From Mesorhizobium sp. WSM2240 (GTDB lineage: Bacteria; Pseudomonadota; Alphaproteobacteria; Rhizobiales; Rhizobiaceae), in the NCBI RefSeq assembly GCF_040438645.1, contig NZ_CP159253.1, positions 3,844,001-3,908,000 of the forward strand: DNA of 64,000 nucleotides. Direction: 5' to 3'. Positions 43,532 to 54,576 of the stretch are shown here, piece after piece; the first letter of the stretch is position 1, and each line of letters starts with the position of its first letter. The notes beneath the pieces were generated by a model. That model worked only from the letters and a program-made list of their open reading frames with translations. It was not told the origin of the DNA and searched no databases. The translations under genes were made by a program, and so were the position numbers.

Positions 43532-45643
43532 ATGAAACCAGCGACCGGGGCAACGCCGCTCATCGCGCTCGAGGCTGTGGCGCTCGATACCGAGACCACA
43601 GGACTCGATACTGCCAAGGCGCGTATTGTCCAGATCGGCGCTATCGCCGTCTCGCGCGGCCACATCCTCGACGGCCGGCAGATCGAAATGCTCGTCGATC
43701 CGGAGATCGCCATTCCCTCGGCTTCGACCCGCATCCATGGCATCACCAACGCAATGGTGCGCAACGCCCCCGCCTTCGCCGCCGCATGGGCCTCCCTGCA
43801 GGCTTTCATCGAAAGCCGCATCGTCATTGGCTATGCCATAGGTTTCGACCTTTCCATGCTGGAGCGTGAGGCGGCGCGCGCCGGGCTCCCATGGAAAAGG
43901 CCTCGCTCGCTCTGTGTCAGGCTGCTGGCGCGGCTGGTCGAGCCCGGCCAGGCAGACCAGTCGCTCAACGCCATCGCCGACCGGCTCGGCATCGTCATCA
44001 CCGATCGGCATTCCGCGCTGGGCGACGCCAGGATAGCGGCCGGGATTTTCGTGGCGCTGCTGCCAAAACTCCAGGAACGCGGCATCCGGACGCTCGCAGA
44101 GGCCGAACGCGCCTGCATGGAGCAGAGAGCCGAACTCGAAACCGGCCAACGCGCCGGCTGGGCTGATCCGGTGTCCAGGCCGGCGCCGCCTTCGTTCCGC
44201 TCCGTCGACCCGTTCGCCTATCGACATCGCGTCGGCGAACTTATGAGCTCCCCGCCGGTCGTCGTGGCGCCGTCCGTCAGCGTGAACGACGCCATCGCGC
44301 TGATGATCGCGCGCAGGATCAGCTCCCTGTTCGTGGCTGATCCGGCCGAACCCGGATTGCCTCTGGATGCTTACGGCATCGTCACCGAGCGCGACGTGAT
44401 GCGCCTACTTGCCTCCGAAGGCGCGGAAGCGCTCGCAAAACCTGTAGACGGCATCGTCACACGCCCGCTGGTTTCGATCCGGGAGCAGGCCTTCGCCTAC
44501 CGTGCCGTCGGCCGCATGGACCGCCTGAAGATTCGCCATCTTGCTGTGCGCCACGAGGACGGCAGGCTGGCGGGCGTCTTTTCGGCGCGCGACCTCCTGA
44601 AGCTGCGGGCAAGTGCTGCGATCAATCTCGACGACACGATCGAGCATGCCGCCTCCCCCGCCGAGATGGCTGCGGCCTGGGCCATGCTGCCCGGTGTCGC
44701 CGATGCATTGATCGCAGAACGGATCGACGCGCGCACGGTCGCGGAAATCGTAAGCGAGGAGCTCTGCGCCATGACACGTCGCGCGACGATCCTTGCCGAG
44801 GCGGCGATGGCCGGCGAAGGGCATGGCCCGCCGCCCTGCGCCTATGCGGTGCTGGTGCTCGGCTCTGGCGGGCGCGGCGAAAGCCTGCTCGCAGCCGACC
44901 AGGACAACGCCATCGTCTTTGCCGAAGGCGATCCGGACGGGCCGGCGAACCGCTGGTTCGCGCGGCTCGGCGAAAAAATCGCCGACCTGCTCGACCAGTC
45001 GGGCGTGCCCTATTGCAAGGGTGGGGTCATGGCGAAGAACGCCTTGTGGCGCGGCTCGCTCGCCCATTGGAAAGAGCGTGTAGCTGACTGGATCGGCCGC
45101 TCGCGGCCGCAGGATCTGCTCAACGTCGACATCTTCTTCGATCTGAGGCCGGTCTATGGTGATCTGGCGCTTGGCGAGACGCTTTTCGCCCATGCCTACG
45201 AGCTCGGCCATGCCCGACCCGAATTCGCCAAGCTGCTTGGCGAGCAGGTCGCGCCCGGAAATCCGTTCACGCTGTTCGGCGGCTTGCAGCTCGAAAACGG
45301 CCGCATCGATCTGAAGCTGCACGGCCTGTTCCCGGCGGTGGCCATGGCCCGCACGCTGGCGATTCGCCACGGCATCCGCGCACGCAGTACGCGCGAACGC
45401 CTTGAAGGCTTGATCGCGCTCGATATTGGCGGCGACGAAGACATGCAGGCGATGTTGTCGGCGCACAGCGTCCTTCTGGCGCTGCTTCTCGCGCAGCAGA
45501 GCCGCGACCTTTACGCCGGGCTGCCGGTATCAAACCGCGTGGAGTTGGCGAAACTCGACAGGGCGCAACGGGCCGAACTGAAAGCGGCTTTGAAGGCGCT
45601 GCAGCCTGCTCCCGACCTCGTCCGCGACCTGATGTTCGGGTGA
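43532..45643 (+). CDS. DnaQ-like exonuclease / CBS / DUF294 nucleotidyltransferase fusion
   Basis: A 703-residue three-part protein. Residues 12-190 are a DEDDh exonuclease (DTETTGL, FDLSMLERE, HSALGDARI). Residues about 233-355 contain two CBS units (VGELMSSPPVVVAP, YGIVTERDVMRLL, GVFSARDLLKLR). From about 440 comes a DUF294-type nucleotidyltransferase (VLGSGGRGESLLAADQDNAI) and its helical C-terminal partner. CBS-DUF294 proteins resemble the GlnD/GlnE regulatory enzymes; a fused proofreading-type exonuclease suggests nucleotide-linked signalling or RNA/DNA trimming. No partner is adjacent. Confidence 0.88.
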   Translation: MKPATGATPLIALEAVALDTETTGLDTAKARIVQIGAIAVSRGHILDGRQIEMLVDPEIAIPSASTRIHGITNAMVRNAPAFAAAWASLQAFIESRIVIGYAIGFDLSMLEREAARAGLPWKRPRSLCVRLLARLVEPGQADQSLNAIADRLGIVITDRHSALGDARIAAGIFVALLPKLQERGIRTLAEAERACMEQRAELETGQRAGWADPVSRPAPPSFRSVDPFAYRHRVGELMSSPPVVVAPSVSVNDAIALMIARRISSLFVADPAEPGLPLDAYGIVTERDVMRLLASEGAEALAKPVDGIVTRPLVSIREQAFAYRAVGRMDRLKIRHLAVRHEDGRLAGVFSARDLLKLRASAAINLDDTIEHAASPAEMAAAWAMLPGVADALIAERIDARTVAEIVSEELCAMTRRATILAEAAMAGEGHGPPPCAYAVLVLGSGGRGESLLAADQDNAIVFAEGDPDGPANRWFARLGEKIADLLDQSGVPYCKGGVMAKNALWRGSLAHWKERVADWIGRSRPQDLLNVDIFFDLRPVYGDLALGETLFAHAYELGHARPEFAKLLGEQVAPGNPFTLFGGLQLENGRIDLKLHGLFPAVAMARTLAIRHGIRARSTRERLEGLIALDIGGDEDMQAMLSAHSVLLALLLAQQSRDLYAGLPVSNRVELAKLDRAQRAELKAALKALQPAPDLVRDLMFG

Positions 45644-45675
45644 CGATCCTCCAGGGCATTTGACTCGGACGGAAT

Positions 45676-45742
45676 TGCCCCTCATCCGCCTGTCGGCACC
45701 TTCTCCCCGTGAAGAACGGGGAGAAGGTAAGGGTGAGGGGCA
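45676..45742. repeat. Rhizobial intergenic palindromic repeat (RIME-like)
   Basis: TGCCCCTCATCC at the left and GGGTGAGGGGCA at the right frame an inner hairpin CCTTCTCCCCGT / ACGGGGAGAAGG. This is the classic rhizobial intergenic mosaic or palindromic element. It lies between two converging genes and could also act as a terminator. Confidence 0.85.
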
Positions 45743-45765
45743 GTCTTAAGCTAAACCAGTATTGC

Positions 45766-46635
45766 TTAGCCGAACGTCCGCGCCACCTTCGTATCCGTCT
45801 TCTCGAACACTTCGTCGGGCACGAAGAAATCCCCCGCCAGCTGGCCCTTGGCTCCCGGCGCGTATTTGGAAAGGTCCGTAATGCCCTGTTCCTTCAGCAC
45901 AAACTCGTCGATGAAGAAATTGCCGGTGGTCTCGCGCGATGGCCGGGTCAGGATCGCGTACGCGGCGTCGGCCATGATTTCGGGCGAGCGGCTCATCGAG
46001 GCGACCGCCTCGCCGCCGAGCAGGTTGCGCACCGCCGCCGTGTCGATCGCGGTCAGCGGCCACAGTGAATTGACGGCGATACCGTCCTTCCGGAACTCCT
46101 CGGCCATGCCGAGCGTGCACATCGACATGCCGAATTTGGCCATGGTGTAGGCGACGTGGTTCTTGAACCATTTCGCGCTCATGTCGAGCGGAGGCGCCAG
46201 ATTCAGAATATGAGGATTTTGTGCTAACTTAAGGTAAGGAATGCACATTTTCGACACGAGAAACGTGCCGCGCGTGTTGATCTGGTGCATCAGATCGTAG
46301 CGCTTCATGTCCGTCTGAAGCGTGCCGGTGAGTTGGATGGCGCTGGCATTGTTGATGCAGATGTCGATGCCTCCGAATTTTTCGACGGTCTTCTCGACAG
46401 CCTGCGCAACCTGCTCTTCCTCGCGAATGTCGCAGAGCACCGGCAGCGCCTTGCCGCCGGCCGCCTCGATCTCTTCGGCCGCCGTGTAGATCGTGCCGGG
46501 CAGCTTCGGATGCGGCTCCGCGGTTTTGGCGGCGATAGTCACATTGGCGCCGTCGCGCGCCGCTCGAAGCGCGATCGCCAGCCCGATACCGCGCGAACCG
46601 CCCGAGATGAAAAGAGTCTTGTCCTTCAGCGACAT
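45766..46635 (-). CDS. SDR-family oxidoreductase (HSDL2-like)
   Basis: A 289-residue short-chain dehydrogenase: ISGGSRGIGLAIALRAARDG at 10-29, CINNASAIQLTGT, and the active-site segment HILNLAPPLDM with YTMAKFGMSM as Tyr/Lys. The ILNLAPP in place of the usual ISS is typical of hydroxysteroid dehydrogenase-like protein 2 relatives. An insertion after the Rossmann motif (TAEPHPKLPGTIYTAAEEIE) is also typical. Cytosolic, NADP-dependent, substrate unknown. Confidence 0.88.
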   Translation of the reverse strand: MSLKDKTLFISGGSRGIGLAIALRAARDGANVTIAAKTAEPHPKLPGTIYTAAEEIEAAGGKALPVLCDIREEEQVAQAVEKTVEKFGGIDICINNASAIQLTGTLQTDMKRYDLMHQINTRGTFLVSKMCIPYLKLAQNPHILNLAPPLDMSAKWFKNHVAYTMAKFGMSMCTLGMAEEFRKDGIAVNSLWPLTAIDTAAVRNLLGGEAVASMSRSPEIMADAAYAILTRPSRETTGNFFIDEFVLKEQGITDLSKYAPGAKGQLAGDFFVPDEVFEKTDTKVARTFG

Positions 46636-46663
46636 GGTGGTCCCCTCTCGTTTATGCCGGCTT

Positions 46664-46867
46664 TCAGTAAGTCGTGACGACCGTGTCTGTCGAGCCTGCC
46701 TTGACGCCCGATATTCCCACTCCCACCGAACCGGTCTTCACCCTGGTCGTCGCAGTTCCATCGGCAATGGTCGTGCCGAAGACGCCGCCGCCCATCGCGC
46801 AGCCGGACAACGCCGCAGCGACCAGGGCTATTCCAAGACAAGCCAGAACGTTTCGGACAAAGCACAT
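46664..46867 (-). CDS. Small lipoprotein (67 aa)
   Basis: A lipoprotein leader with lipobox LSGC (CLGIALVAAALSGCAMGGGV), then a short Thr/Gly/Val-rich tail (GTATTRVKTGSVGVGISGVK). The start at 46867 (MCFVRN) has GAGG eight bases upstream; a second ATG six bases earlier is possible. Predicted membrane-anchored on the periplasmic side; function unknown. Confidence 0.72.
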   Translation of the reverse strand: MCFVRNVLACLGIALVAAALSGCAMGGGVFGTTIADGTATTRVKTGSVGVGISGVKAGSTDTVVTTY

Positions 46868-46980
46868 GGACATCACCTCTCTAGCATTCTTCTCCGGAAT
46901 GCCAGCAGGGATCACAAATTCGTCCTTTTCGCGGAGTCGTTAAGCGTGAACTGCCGGATTTTCCTGCCCGCCGCATGGCT

Positions 46981-47403
46981 TCAGCCTGCCGTTCCCTCCA
47001 GATACTGCGCCGCAAACTCCGCGCTCGGCGGGATCGGCTTGATGATGTCGATCAGCACGCCGTTGGGGTCGGCGGTGATGAAATGGCGCTGGCCGAAAGC
47101 CTCGTCGCGCAGCGTTTGCAGGATCGGCAAGCCGGCCGCTTTGGCCCGTTCATACTCCGCATCCGGGTCCTTCACTTCGAAATTCAGGATCAGGCCCGAC
47201 ACGCGTCCCCTGCCCGCCTCGGGTATGGTCTCGTGGCTTCCGTCCATGATTGCGAGATTAACGCGTTTGTCTTCCGACGACTGGAGATGGACATACCAGC
47301 CGCTGTCGAAAACGCGCTCGAAGCGGAAATGCCTGACGTAAAAATCGGCGGTGACGGCGACATCCTCGGTCATCAGCACGGGATAGTAGCTGGTGGTCTT
47401 CAT
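46981..47403 (-). CDS. VOC-family (glyoxalase-like) protein
   Basis: A 140-residue protein: [60 protein letters not shown] and [20 protein letters not shown]. This is the paired beta-alpha-beta-beta-beta fold of vicinal oxygen chelate proteins. Members include dioxygenases, glyoxalases and antibiotic-binding proteins. It is divergent from a TetR regulator with two palindromic sites between, so it is almost certainly the regulated target. Confidence 0.87.
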   Translation of the reverse strand: MKTTSYYPVLMTEDVAVTADFYVRHFRFERVFDSGWYVHLQSSEDKRVNLAIMDGSHETIPEAGRGRVSGLILNFEVKDPDAEYERAKAAGLPILQTLRDEAFGQRHFITADPNGVLIDIIKPIPPSAEFAAQYLEGTAG

Positions 47404-47426
47404 GGCTTCCAATCTCCTTGAAACAA

Positions 47427-47471
47427 ACATACAGTCTGCATGTGACTTTAAGTAACATACAGGCTGCATGT
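47427..47471. promoter_or_regulatory. Twin palindromic operator between VOC and TetR genes
   Basis: Two 17-bp palindromes, ACATACAGTCTGCATGT (47427-47443) and ACATACAGGCTGCATGT (47455-47471), differ only at the central base and are spaced 28 bases centre to centre. The second abuts the TetR start codon and covers its ribosome binding region, so binding should block both directions. Typical of TetR autoregulation. Confidence 0.85.
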
Positions 47472-48080
47472 ATGCAACAGGATTCAGCACGCCGCTCCAA
47501 CCGCGAGCGCACCGAGGCCACCCGGGGCTATCTGCTTATGGCGGCAAAGAAACTTTTCGTCGAAAAGGGGTATGGCGACACCGCCACCCCGGAAATCGTG
47601 GCAGCGGCGGGTGTGACCCGCGGCGCGCTCTATCATCATTTCACCGACAAGCGCGCTCTGTTCCAGGCGGTGGTGGAACAGGAAGCGGCCGCCGTCGCCG
47701 CCGAGATAGAGACGGCAACACCCGACACACGAGATCCCCGCGAAGCTTTGCTCACCGGCGGCCTGGCTTTTTTCAACGCAATGGCCGTTCCGGGCCGCAC
47801 CCGCCTGCTGCTGCTCGACGGCCCGGCCATACTTGGTCGCGAGACGATGGACGGGATCGACAGCCGCCACGGCGCCCGCACCCTGCGCGAAGGCATCGCC
47901 CTTGCGATGCGCTCGGGCGCGATGAAGAAGCTGTCGGTCGAAGCGGTGACCGCCCTGCTTTCTGCGGCCTTCGACCGCGCCGCACTCGCCATAGAAGCGG
48001 GTGCGTCGGCCCGGGACTATCTGAAGTCGCTCGAGGCGCTGATCGACGGATTGATGACGGAGCGACAGGGACGCGACTGA
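47472..48080 (+). CDS. TetR-family transcriptional regulator
   Basis: A 202-residue regulator: [57 protein letters not shown] is the TetR helix-turn-helix (residues about 20-65), followed by a ligand-binding helical domain. It should repress itself and the divergent VOC gene through the twin palindromes at 47427-47471. The start at 47472 directly follows the second operator and no clear ribosome binding site is seen, so translation may be weak. Inducer unknown. Confidence 0.9.
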   Translation: MQQDSARRSNRERTEATRGYLLMAAKKLFVEKGYGDTATPEIVAAAGVTRGALYHHFTDKRALFQAVVEQEAAAVAAEIETATPDTRDPREALLTGGLAFFNAMAVPGRTRLLLLDGPAILGRETMDGIDSRHGARTLREGIALAMRSGAMKKLSVEAVTALLSAAFDRAALAIEAGASARDYLKSLEALIDGLMTERQGRD

Positions 48081-48089
48081 AAGCCCGCC

Positions 48090-48380
48090 TTAGCTAAAAA
48101 CCTTGTCGCCCTGCTCATCGACCAGTTGCTGGCCCTTCTTCAGCGACACCTCGACCGCGTCGTCGAGCGAGGCAAACCGGTCGGCGCGGATGAATTTGTG
48201 CTCCTTCAACACGCCGCCGATATCTTTCGAGACGATGCCGCAGGTCTGGTACTGCCCATCGGCCTTGTAGGGCGTGGCGCTGACCAGGAATCCCTTGTGC
48301 TCGATCTGGCGGGCGACGGCCGGAGCCGAAGCGTCGGCCGTTTTGTCGCCACCGCCGAAAAGCCGCTTCAGGAAGGACAT
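48090..48380 (-). CDS. HlyU-family protein
   Basis: A 96-residue protein: MSFLKRLFGGGDKTADASAP, EHKGFLVSATPYKADGQYQT, CGIVSKDIGG and HKFIRADRFASLDDAVEVSL, matching the HlyU domain (PF10115 by memory). The name comes from a Vibrio hemolysin regulator, but the alphaproteobacterial members are probably small cytoplasmic proteins of unknown role. It converges with the TetR gene, 10 bases apart. Confidence 0.85.
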   Translation of the reverse strand: MSFLKRLFGGGDKTADASAPAVARQIEHKGFLVSATPYKADGQYQTCGIVSKDIGGVLKEHKFIRADRFASLDDAVEVSLKKGQQLVDEQGDKVFS

Positions 48381-48473
48381 TCTTCGCCTGCTCCGTTTTG
48401 CCGCCGAGCCTAGCCCGTTCGGCCGGGAAGGTCGAGACCTGCCGCCGATCGGGACGGGGAAAGAACGCGCGGT

Positions 48474-48767
48474 TCAGCCAAGCGAATTGATGATCTCGCG
48501 GTAGGCGGCTTCCGGGAACGCCTTCAAGGTGCGGGTGCGCACATTGCCGCCCATGCCGAGCTGCAGCGCGAACCGCGCCGCCACCGCATCGTCCGGCGCC
48601 TCGCACACGGCCACCATGTCGTACTCGCCCATAGTGAGGTAGAACTCCTTGAATGAGCCGCCCATGTCGGCCAGGGACTTTCTCGCGGCGTCGAGACGTT
48701 TCGGCGATTCGCGCACGTTTTTGACGCCCTGTTCCGTCCAGTTCACCAGCATGATGTAAGTGGTCAC
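48474..48767 (-). CDS. GYD-domain protein
   Basis: A 97-residue protein VTTYIMLVNWTEQGVKNVRE with GGSFKEFYLTMGEYDMVAVC, the GYD-type pattern (G.YD in MGEYDMV), and a final GNVRTRTLKAFPEAAYREII. The GTG at 48767 has GGAGG six bases upstream, which decides the start over longer frames. Ferredoxin-like fold; function unknown. Confidence 0.85.
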   Translation of the reverse strand: MTTYIMLVNWTEQGVKNVRESPKRLDAARKSLADMGGSFKEFYLTMGEYDMVAVCEAPDDAVAARFALQLGMGGNVRTRTLKAFPEAAYREIINSLG

Positions 48768-48897
48768 GAGACACCTCCCTCCGGCGACACGAACGTGGAT
48801 TGACGGGGGGCGCGGCGCCGGGATTGTCGCCCCACTCCACCTGCCCAGATAATATGGACCATACCGGGAAGCCGGCAAGCGACGCTGTCTTGCGCGG

Positions 48898-49320
48898 CTA
48901 GCCGCCGAGATGCAGCACGATCTCGCGCCGGTGGGGGCGTTCGCGATGCTCGAAGAGATAGATGCCCTGCCACGTGCCGAGCGCAAGGCGACCGTTCATC
49001 ACCGGAATAGACAGCGAAACGGCAGTCAGCGCCGCCTTGATATGCGCCGGCATGTCGTCCGGCCCCTCCGTCGTGTGAACCACCCAGCGCATGGACGGAT
49101 CATCCGAAGGCGGCGCCAGCCGCCGGAAGAAAGTGTCGAGATCGCGCCGCACGTCCGGGTCGGCATTCTCCTGGATCAGCAGCGAACAGGAGGTATGGCG
49201 CACGAATGCGGTGAGCAGGCCCGTTTCGACGCCGGCCTCATTAACGAAGGTCTTGGCCCTGTCCGTGAACTCGTACATGCCAGGACCGGTGGTGGGAATG
49301 ATGAGCGCAGTCTGGGGCAA
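48898..49320 (-). CDS. YjbQ family protein (UPF0047)
   Basis: About 140 residues: PQTALIIPTTGPGMYEFTDR, LLTAFVRHTSCSLLIQENAD, HTTEGPDDMPAHIKAALTAV and GTWQGIYLFEHRERPH, the UPF0047 signature. Some members have thiamine-phosphate synthase activity as a side reaction; the main role is unknown. The TTG at 49320 (LPQTALI) gives the standard length and starts just after the Uma2 gene stop, so translation may be coupled. Confidence 0.87.
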   Translation of the reverse strand: MPQTALIIPTTGPGMYEFTDRAKTFVNEAGVETGLLTAFVRHTSCSLLIQENADPDVRRDLDTFFRRLAPPSDDPSMRWVVHTTEGPDDMPAHIKAALTAVSLSIPVMNGRLALGTWQGIYLFEHRERPHRREIVLHLGG

Positions 49321-49334
49321 GCGCTTGTCGCCAC

Positions 49335-49934
49335 CTACGATGGGCGTAGGCCAAGGCGGCCAAGACAATAACCCACCGCCTCAGCGCGCATGGCAGCAAT
49401 TTCTTCCGCCGGGCCGATCTCGAGCACGGTGCGGTAACCCTCCGCACCCAGTTGGCGATAGACATAGGTGACGAGGCTGTTGGCATCGATCACCCAGACT
49501 TCCGGAATGCCGAATGCCGCATAAACGCTGATCTTGCGGCCGCGATCGTAGGCGAGGCTGGTATCGGCGACCTCGACCGCGAGCAGCACGTCGGGTCCGC
49601 GCATGTCGCCGGGAAACACGGAACGGGGAAAGATGCAAAAGTCCGGCTCCAGGAAGCTCTTGTCGTCCAGCCTCAGCGTGGTCTCGGGGGCTACATGCAG
49701 GTCGTCGGGAGCGATGCGCTGGAAATGCCGGTTCAATTCCAGCTTCACCATCTCATGGCGTCCGCCCTTGGGCAGCATCGGCACCACCTCCCCGCCGATC
49801 AGTTCGAAGCGTTCATCCTCGTCGATGATGCCAGCCGCCATCATCGCCTCGATTTCCGCGACCGTCCACGGCCGGCGCGGCAAGCCTTCCGCGGCCTGTG
49901 TGGTGGAGAACGAAGGAGCGACATTCTCGTTCAT
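49335..49934 (-). CDS. Uma2-family (DUF820) putative restriction-endonuclease-fold protein
   Basis: About 199 residues: [49 protein letters not shown] and [20 protein letters not shown] form the PD-(D/E)xK core of Uma2 proteins (E, D, ExK-like set). These are very common in cyanobacteria and rhizobia; nuclease activity is assumed by fold only. MNENVAPS at 49934 is the most likely start. The YjbQ gene begins 14 bases downstream. Confidence 0.85.
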   Translation of the reverse strand: MNENVAPSFSTTQAAEGLPRRPWTVAEIEAMMAAGIIDEDERFELIGGEVVPMLPKGGRHEMVKLELNRHFQRIAPDDLHVAPETTLRLDDKSFLEPDFCIFPRSVFPGDMRGPDVLLAVEVADTSLAYDRGRKISVYAAFGIPEVWVIDANSLVTYVYRQLGAEGYRTVLEIGPAEEIAAMRAEAVGYCLGRLGLRPS

Positions 49935-50073
49935 GGCATCACACCATAGCACAAAGCCGCCGAAACCAAGATGGCCTCCCCACATACGCATCGATCCGCC
50001 GTGCGGAGGAAATCGACGAGTTCCGCCTGGCCAACGCCTTACGCTGAAAATTTCCTATTACTTCCCGTCCAAA

Positions 50074-50100
50074 GAAAAAGGCCCGGTCGATCCGGGCCTT
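50074..50100 (-). terminator. Rho-independent terminator of rpoD
   Basis: On the minus strand AAGGCCCGG, loop ATCGA, CCGGGCCTT is followed by a TTTTC run. It begins a few bases after the rpoD stop. Confidence 0.88.
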
Positions 50101-50105
50101 CAAAC

Positions 50106-52136
<2,031 letters not shown>

Positions 52137-52437
52137 GCTTCTTATTATCTCCAAGCGGCCGGATCGTGCGGGGCGCTGAAACTCTTGAACCGGCAAACCG
52201 ACCGCAACTGTTCGACCGCTAATGAAAAGCCGCCGCCCTTGCGTCTGATCCCCGATTACTGGTGATATCTGTGGCGGGATTTTTTCCCGTCCAGCCTATC
52301 AGCTCCGTTCCGTCGATTTTGGGTGCGGATTGTATCCGCAGGTTAACTTTTCGAATCGTCCTGATTCCGCCATTCCGGCGGAAGGTCAAGCGGCTGTCGC
52401 ATGATTCGCGTTAAAAAAGCGAATCAATTGCCATATT
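52137..52437. promoter_or_regulatory. dnaG-rpoD intergenic region, with small hairpins
   Basis: About 300 bases, relatively AT-rich at the dnaG end. Two perfect short hairpins occur: TGCGGAT, TGT, ATCCGCA (52325-52341) and TTCCGCC, ATTCC, GGCGGAA (52365-52383). Neither is followed by a T-run on the minus strand, so they look regulatory or processing-related. The rpoD promoter presumably lies here, but I cannot assign its -35/-10 with confidence. Confidence 0.4.
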
Positions 52438-54378
52438 TTAGGCCCGGTCCACACGCCCCGACGAAATGCCGAAACCTTCGATCAGCGCTTCGGTCGCCTG
52501 AACGTCGTGGAACTGGGCCTGGATTTCGACAAGGTGGCGATAGTTTTCGTCTGTCGGATCTGTCGCCAGCGCCGTCTCCGCCACTTTCAGTTCCTTATGT
52601 AAGGTGCTCGCGCTGCGGTGCAAGTGCAGCGCCTGCGCGAAGGCGTCGCGGGCATCTTCGATGGCCGCATCCTCCATGACGGGCCACAGCCGCGCCCGCC
52701 GAACCAGCGCCATCGCCCGCTGCCAGGCGTCCGCCAGCCCCGCCTCGCCTATTCTCGCAATGACTGCGGAGCGATCGTCGGCCACGCCATGCGCCACCGC
52801 ATCGATCAGCGCGCTGTGAAGCAGGCGCAGGTCCGGATGCGAAAGATCAAGCGTTTCGACATGGTCGAAATTCTCGTCGATCAGCGCCGGATGATTGACC
52901 AGCGCGGCGACGATCGCGGTTTCGCGCAGCGGCATGATGCCGCCGGCGCGCTTGACCATGGCCGATCGCGCCAGGCTGTCGGACACGGCCAGCCGTCCTG
53001 CCGTTGGGCCGGGGCCGCCCTTCGCCCACTGGCCGCCCTGGCCCTTGCCGAAATTCCTGTCCCGCTCGCCATGCCTCGGCTGCTGCCGGCTTCGCTGCGC
53101 GCCGAAAAAGGCCAGCACACGTTCGCGCATGTCCTGCGCGTAGTGATAGCGGACGCTCTCGTCCTTGATGCGCGAAGTGAGTTCGCGCAGCGTCTTTTCG
53201 AGTTCGGCGCGCCGCTCGGGCGTGTCGAATACGCCGCCCGAGGTCTCGCGTACCCACAAAAGATCCGACAGCGGCCGCGCCTCCGAAAGCACGGCTCTGA
53301 AGGCCTCCGGCCCATCGGCCTTGACCAGGTCGTCAGGGTCTTTGCCCTCCGGCAGTAGCGCGAAGCGGGCCGTGCGGCCTGCCTGAACCGCCGGCAGCAC
53401 CATGTCGGCCGCCCGCCACGCCGCCCGCAAGCCGGCTTGGTCGCCGTCGAAGCACAGCACCGGCTCGCCGGTCATCCGCCACAGCAGCTCCAGCTGGTTT
53501 TCGGTAAGCGCGGTGCCAAGCGGGGCGACGGCGTTGTCGAAGCCGGCCTGCGCGAGCGCGATCACGTCCATATAGCCTTCGACGGCTATCACCGTGCCGT
53601 CCTTGCCCATGCCCTTGCGGGCGCGGGCGAAATTGTAGAGCACATTGCCCTTGTGGAAGAGCTCGGTGTCAGGCGAGTTCAGGTACTTGGCCGAGATCTC
53701 CGGCGACAGCGCCCGCCCGCCGAAGGCGATGACCTTGCCGCGAGAATCCTCGATCGGAAACATGATGCGGTCGCGGAAGCGGTCGTAGGAGACGGGAACA
53801 TCCTCGAACACAGTCAGCCCGCAGGCCTCCATCTGCGCCTTCTCGACGCCTTTGCCGGCCAGGAATTCCTTGAGCGCGTTGCGGCTGTCGGGTGCGTAGC
53901 CGAGGCGGAATGCCTGCTGGGTGGCCGGCGTCAGGCCGCGCTCGCGCAGATACGCGCGGGCTTTGGCGCCGTCCGACGATTGCAGTCGCTCCTGGAAGAA
54001 GGCCGTCGCCATCTCCATGACGTCGGTCAGGCTGGCGCGCTGCTTCTCGCGCCGTTCCGCCGCCTCGTCGCGCGCGGGCATCGGCACGCCGGCCAGATCG
54101 GCGATCTTTTCGACCGCTTCGGGAAAGCCCATCCCGTCCAACTCGGTAAGGAACTTGAAATGGTCGCCCGAAACCCCGCAGCCAAAGCAATGGTAGCGGC
54201 CCTTCTTGTCCTCGCAGTGGAAGCTCGGCGACTTTTCGCCGTGGAACGGACAGCAGGCCCAGTAATCGCCGCGCGCCGCGTTCGTCTTCCTGCGGTCCCA
54301 CGAGACGCGCTGGCCGATGACCGATGAAATCGGCACACGATCACGTATCTCGTCGAGGAAGGAGGGCGGAAAGCGCAT
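52438..54378 (-). CDS. dnaG: DNA primase DnaG
   Basis: A 646-residue primase. The N-terminal zinc-binding domain reads YWACCPFHGEKSPSFHCEDK then GRYHCFGCGVSGDHFKF (Cys/His/Cys/Cys set, residues about 40-70). The TOPRIM core has VEGYMDVIALAQAGFDNAVA and CFDGDQAGLRAAWRA. The C-terminal helical region would contact DnaB. It makes RNA primers for the lagging strand. The start is MRFPPSFLDEIRDRVPIS at 54378. It is followed by rpoD. Confidence 0.98.
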   Translation of the reverse strand: MRFPPSFLDEIRDRVPISSVIGQRVSWDRRKTNAARGDYWACCPFHGEKSPSFHCEDKKGRYHCFGCGVSGDHFKFLTELDGMGFPEAVEKIADLAGVPMPARDEAAERREKQRASLTDVMEMATAFFQERLQSSDGAKARAYLRERGLTPATQQAFRLGYAPDSRNALKEFLAGKGVEKAQMEACGLTVFEDVPVSYDRFRDRIMFPIEDSRGKVIAFGGRALSPEISAKYLNSPDTELFHKGNVLYNFARARKGMGKDGTVIAVEGYMDVIALAQAGFDNAVAPLGTALTENQLELLWRMTGEPVLCFDGDQAGLRAAWRAADMVLPAVQAGRTARFALLPEGKDPDDLVKADGPEAFRAVLSEARPLSDLLWVRETSGGVFDTPERRAELEKTLRELTSRIKDESVRYHYAQDMRERVLAFFGAQRSRQQPRHGERDRNFGKGQGGQWAKGGPGPTAGRLAVSDSLARSAMVKRAGGIMPLRETAIVAALVNHPALIDENFDHVETLDLSHPDLRLLHSALIDAVAHGVADDRSAVIARIGEAGLADAWQRAMALVRRARLWPVMEDAAIEDARDAFAQALHLHRSASTLHKELKVAETALATDPTDENYRHLVEIQAQFHDVQATEALIEGFGISSGRVDRA

Positions 54379-54576
54379 GGGATGTGGTTCTCTCTGCCCA
54401 TCATATAAGCGCCCTTGGCATCCGGCGCTAATAGGCATTTCCGGCGTACCCGAGATTCACAGGGCGCCCCTCGATGCGGGAAATGAAGAAAAGCTGAAAT
54501 CGGCCTCACAAAATCTGGCTTGCATGAAACCAGTCACGCATGGTTTGAGGCCTCTACCTCAAGCTGCGTGTCCGCC

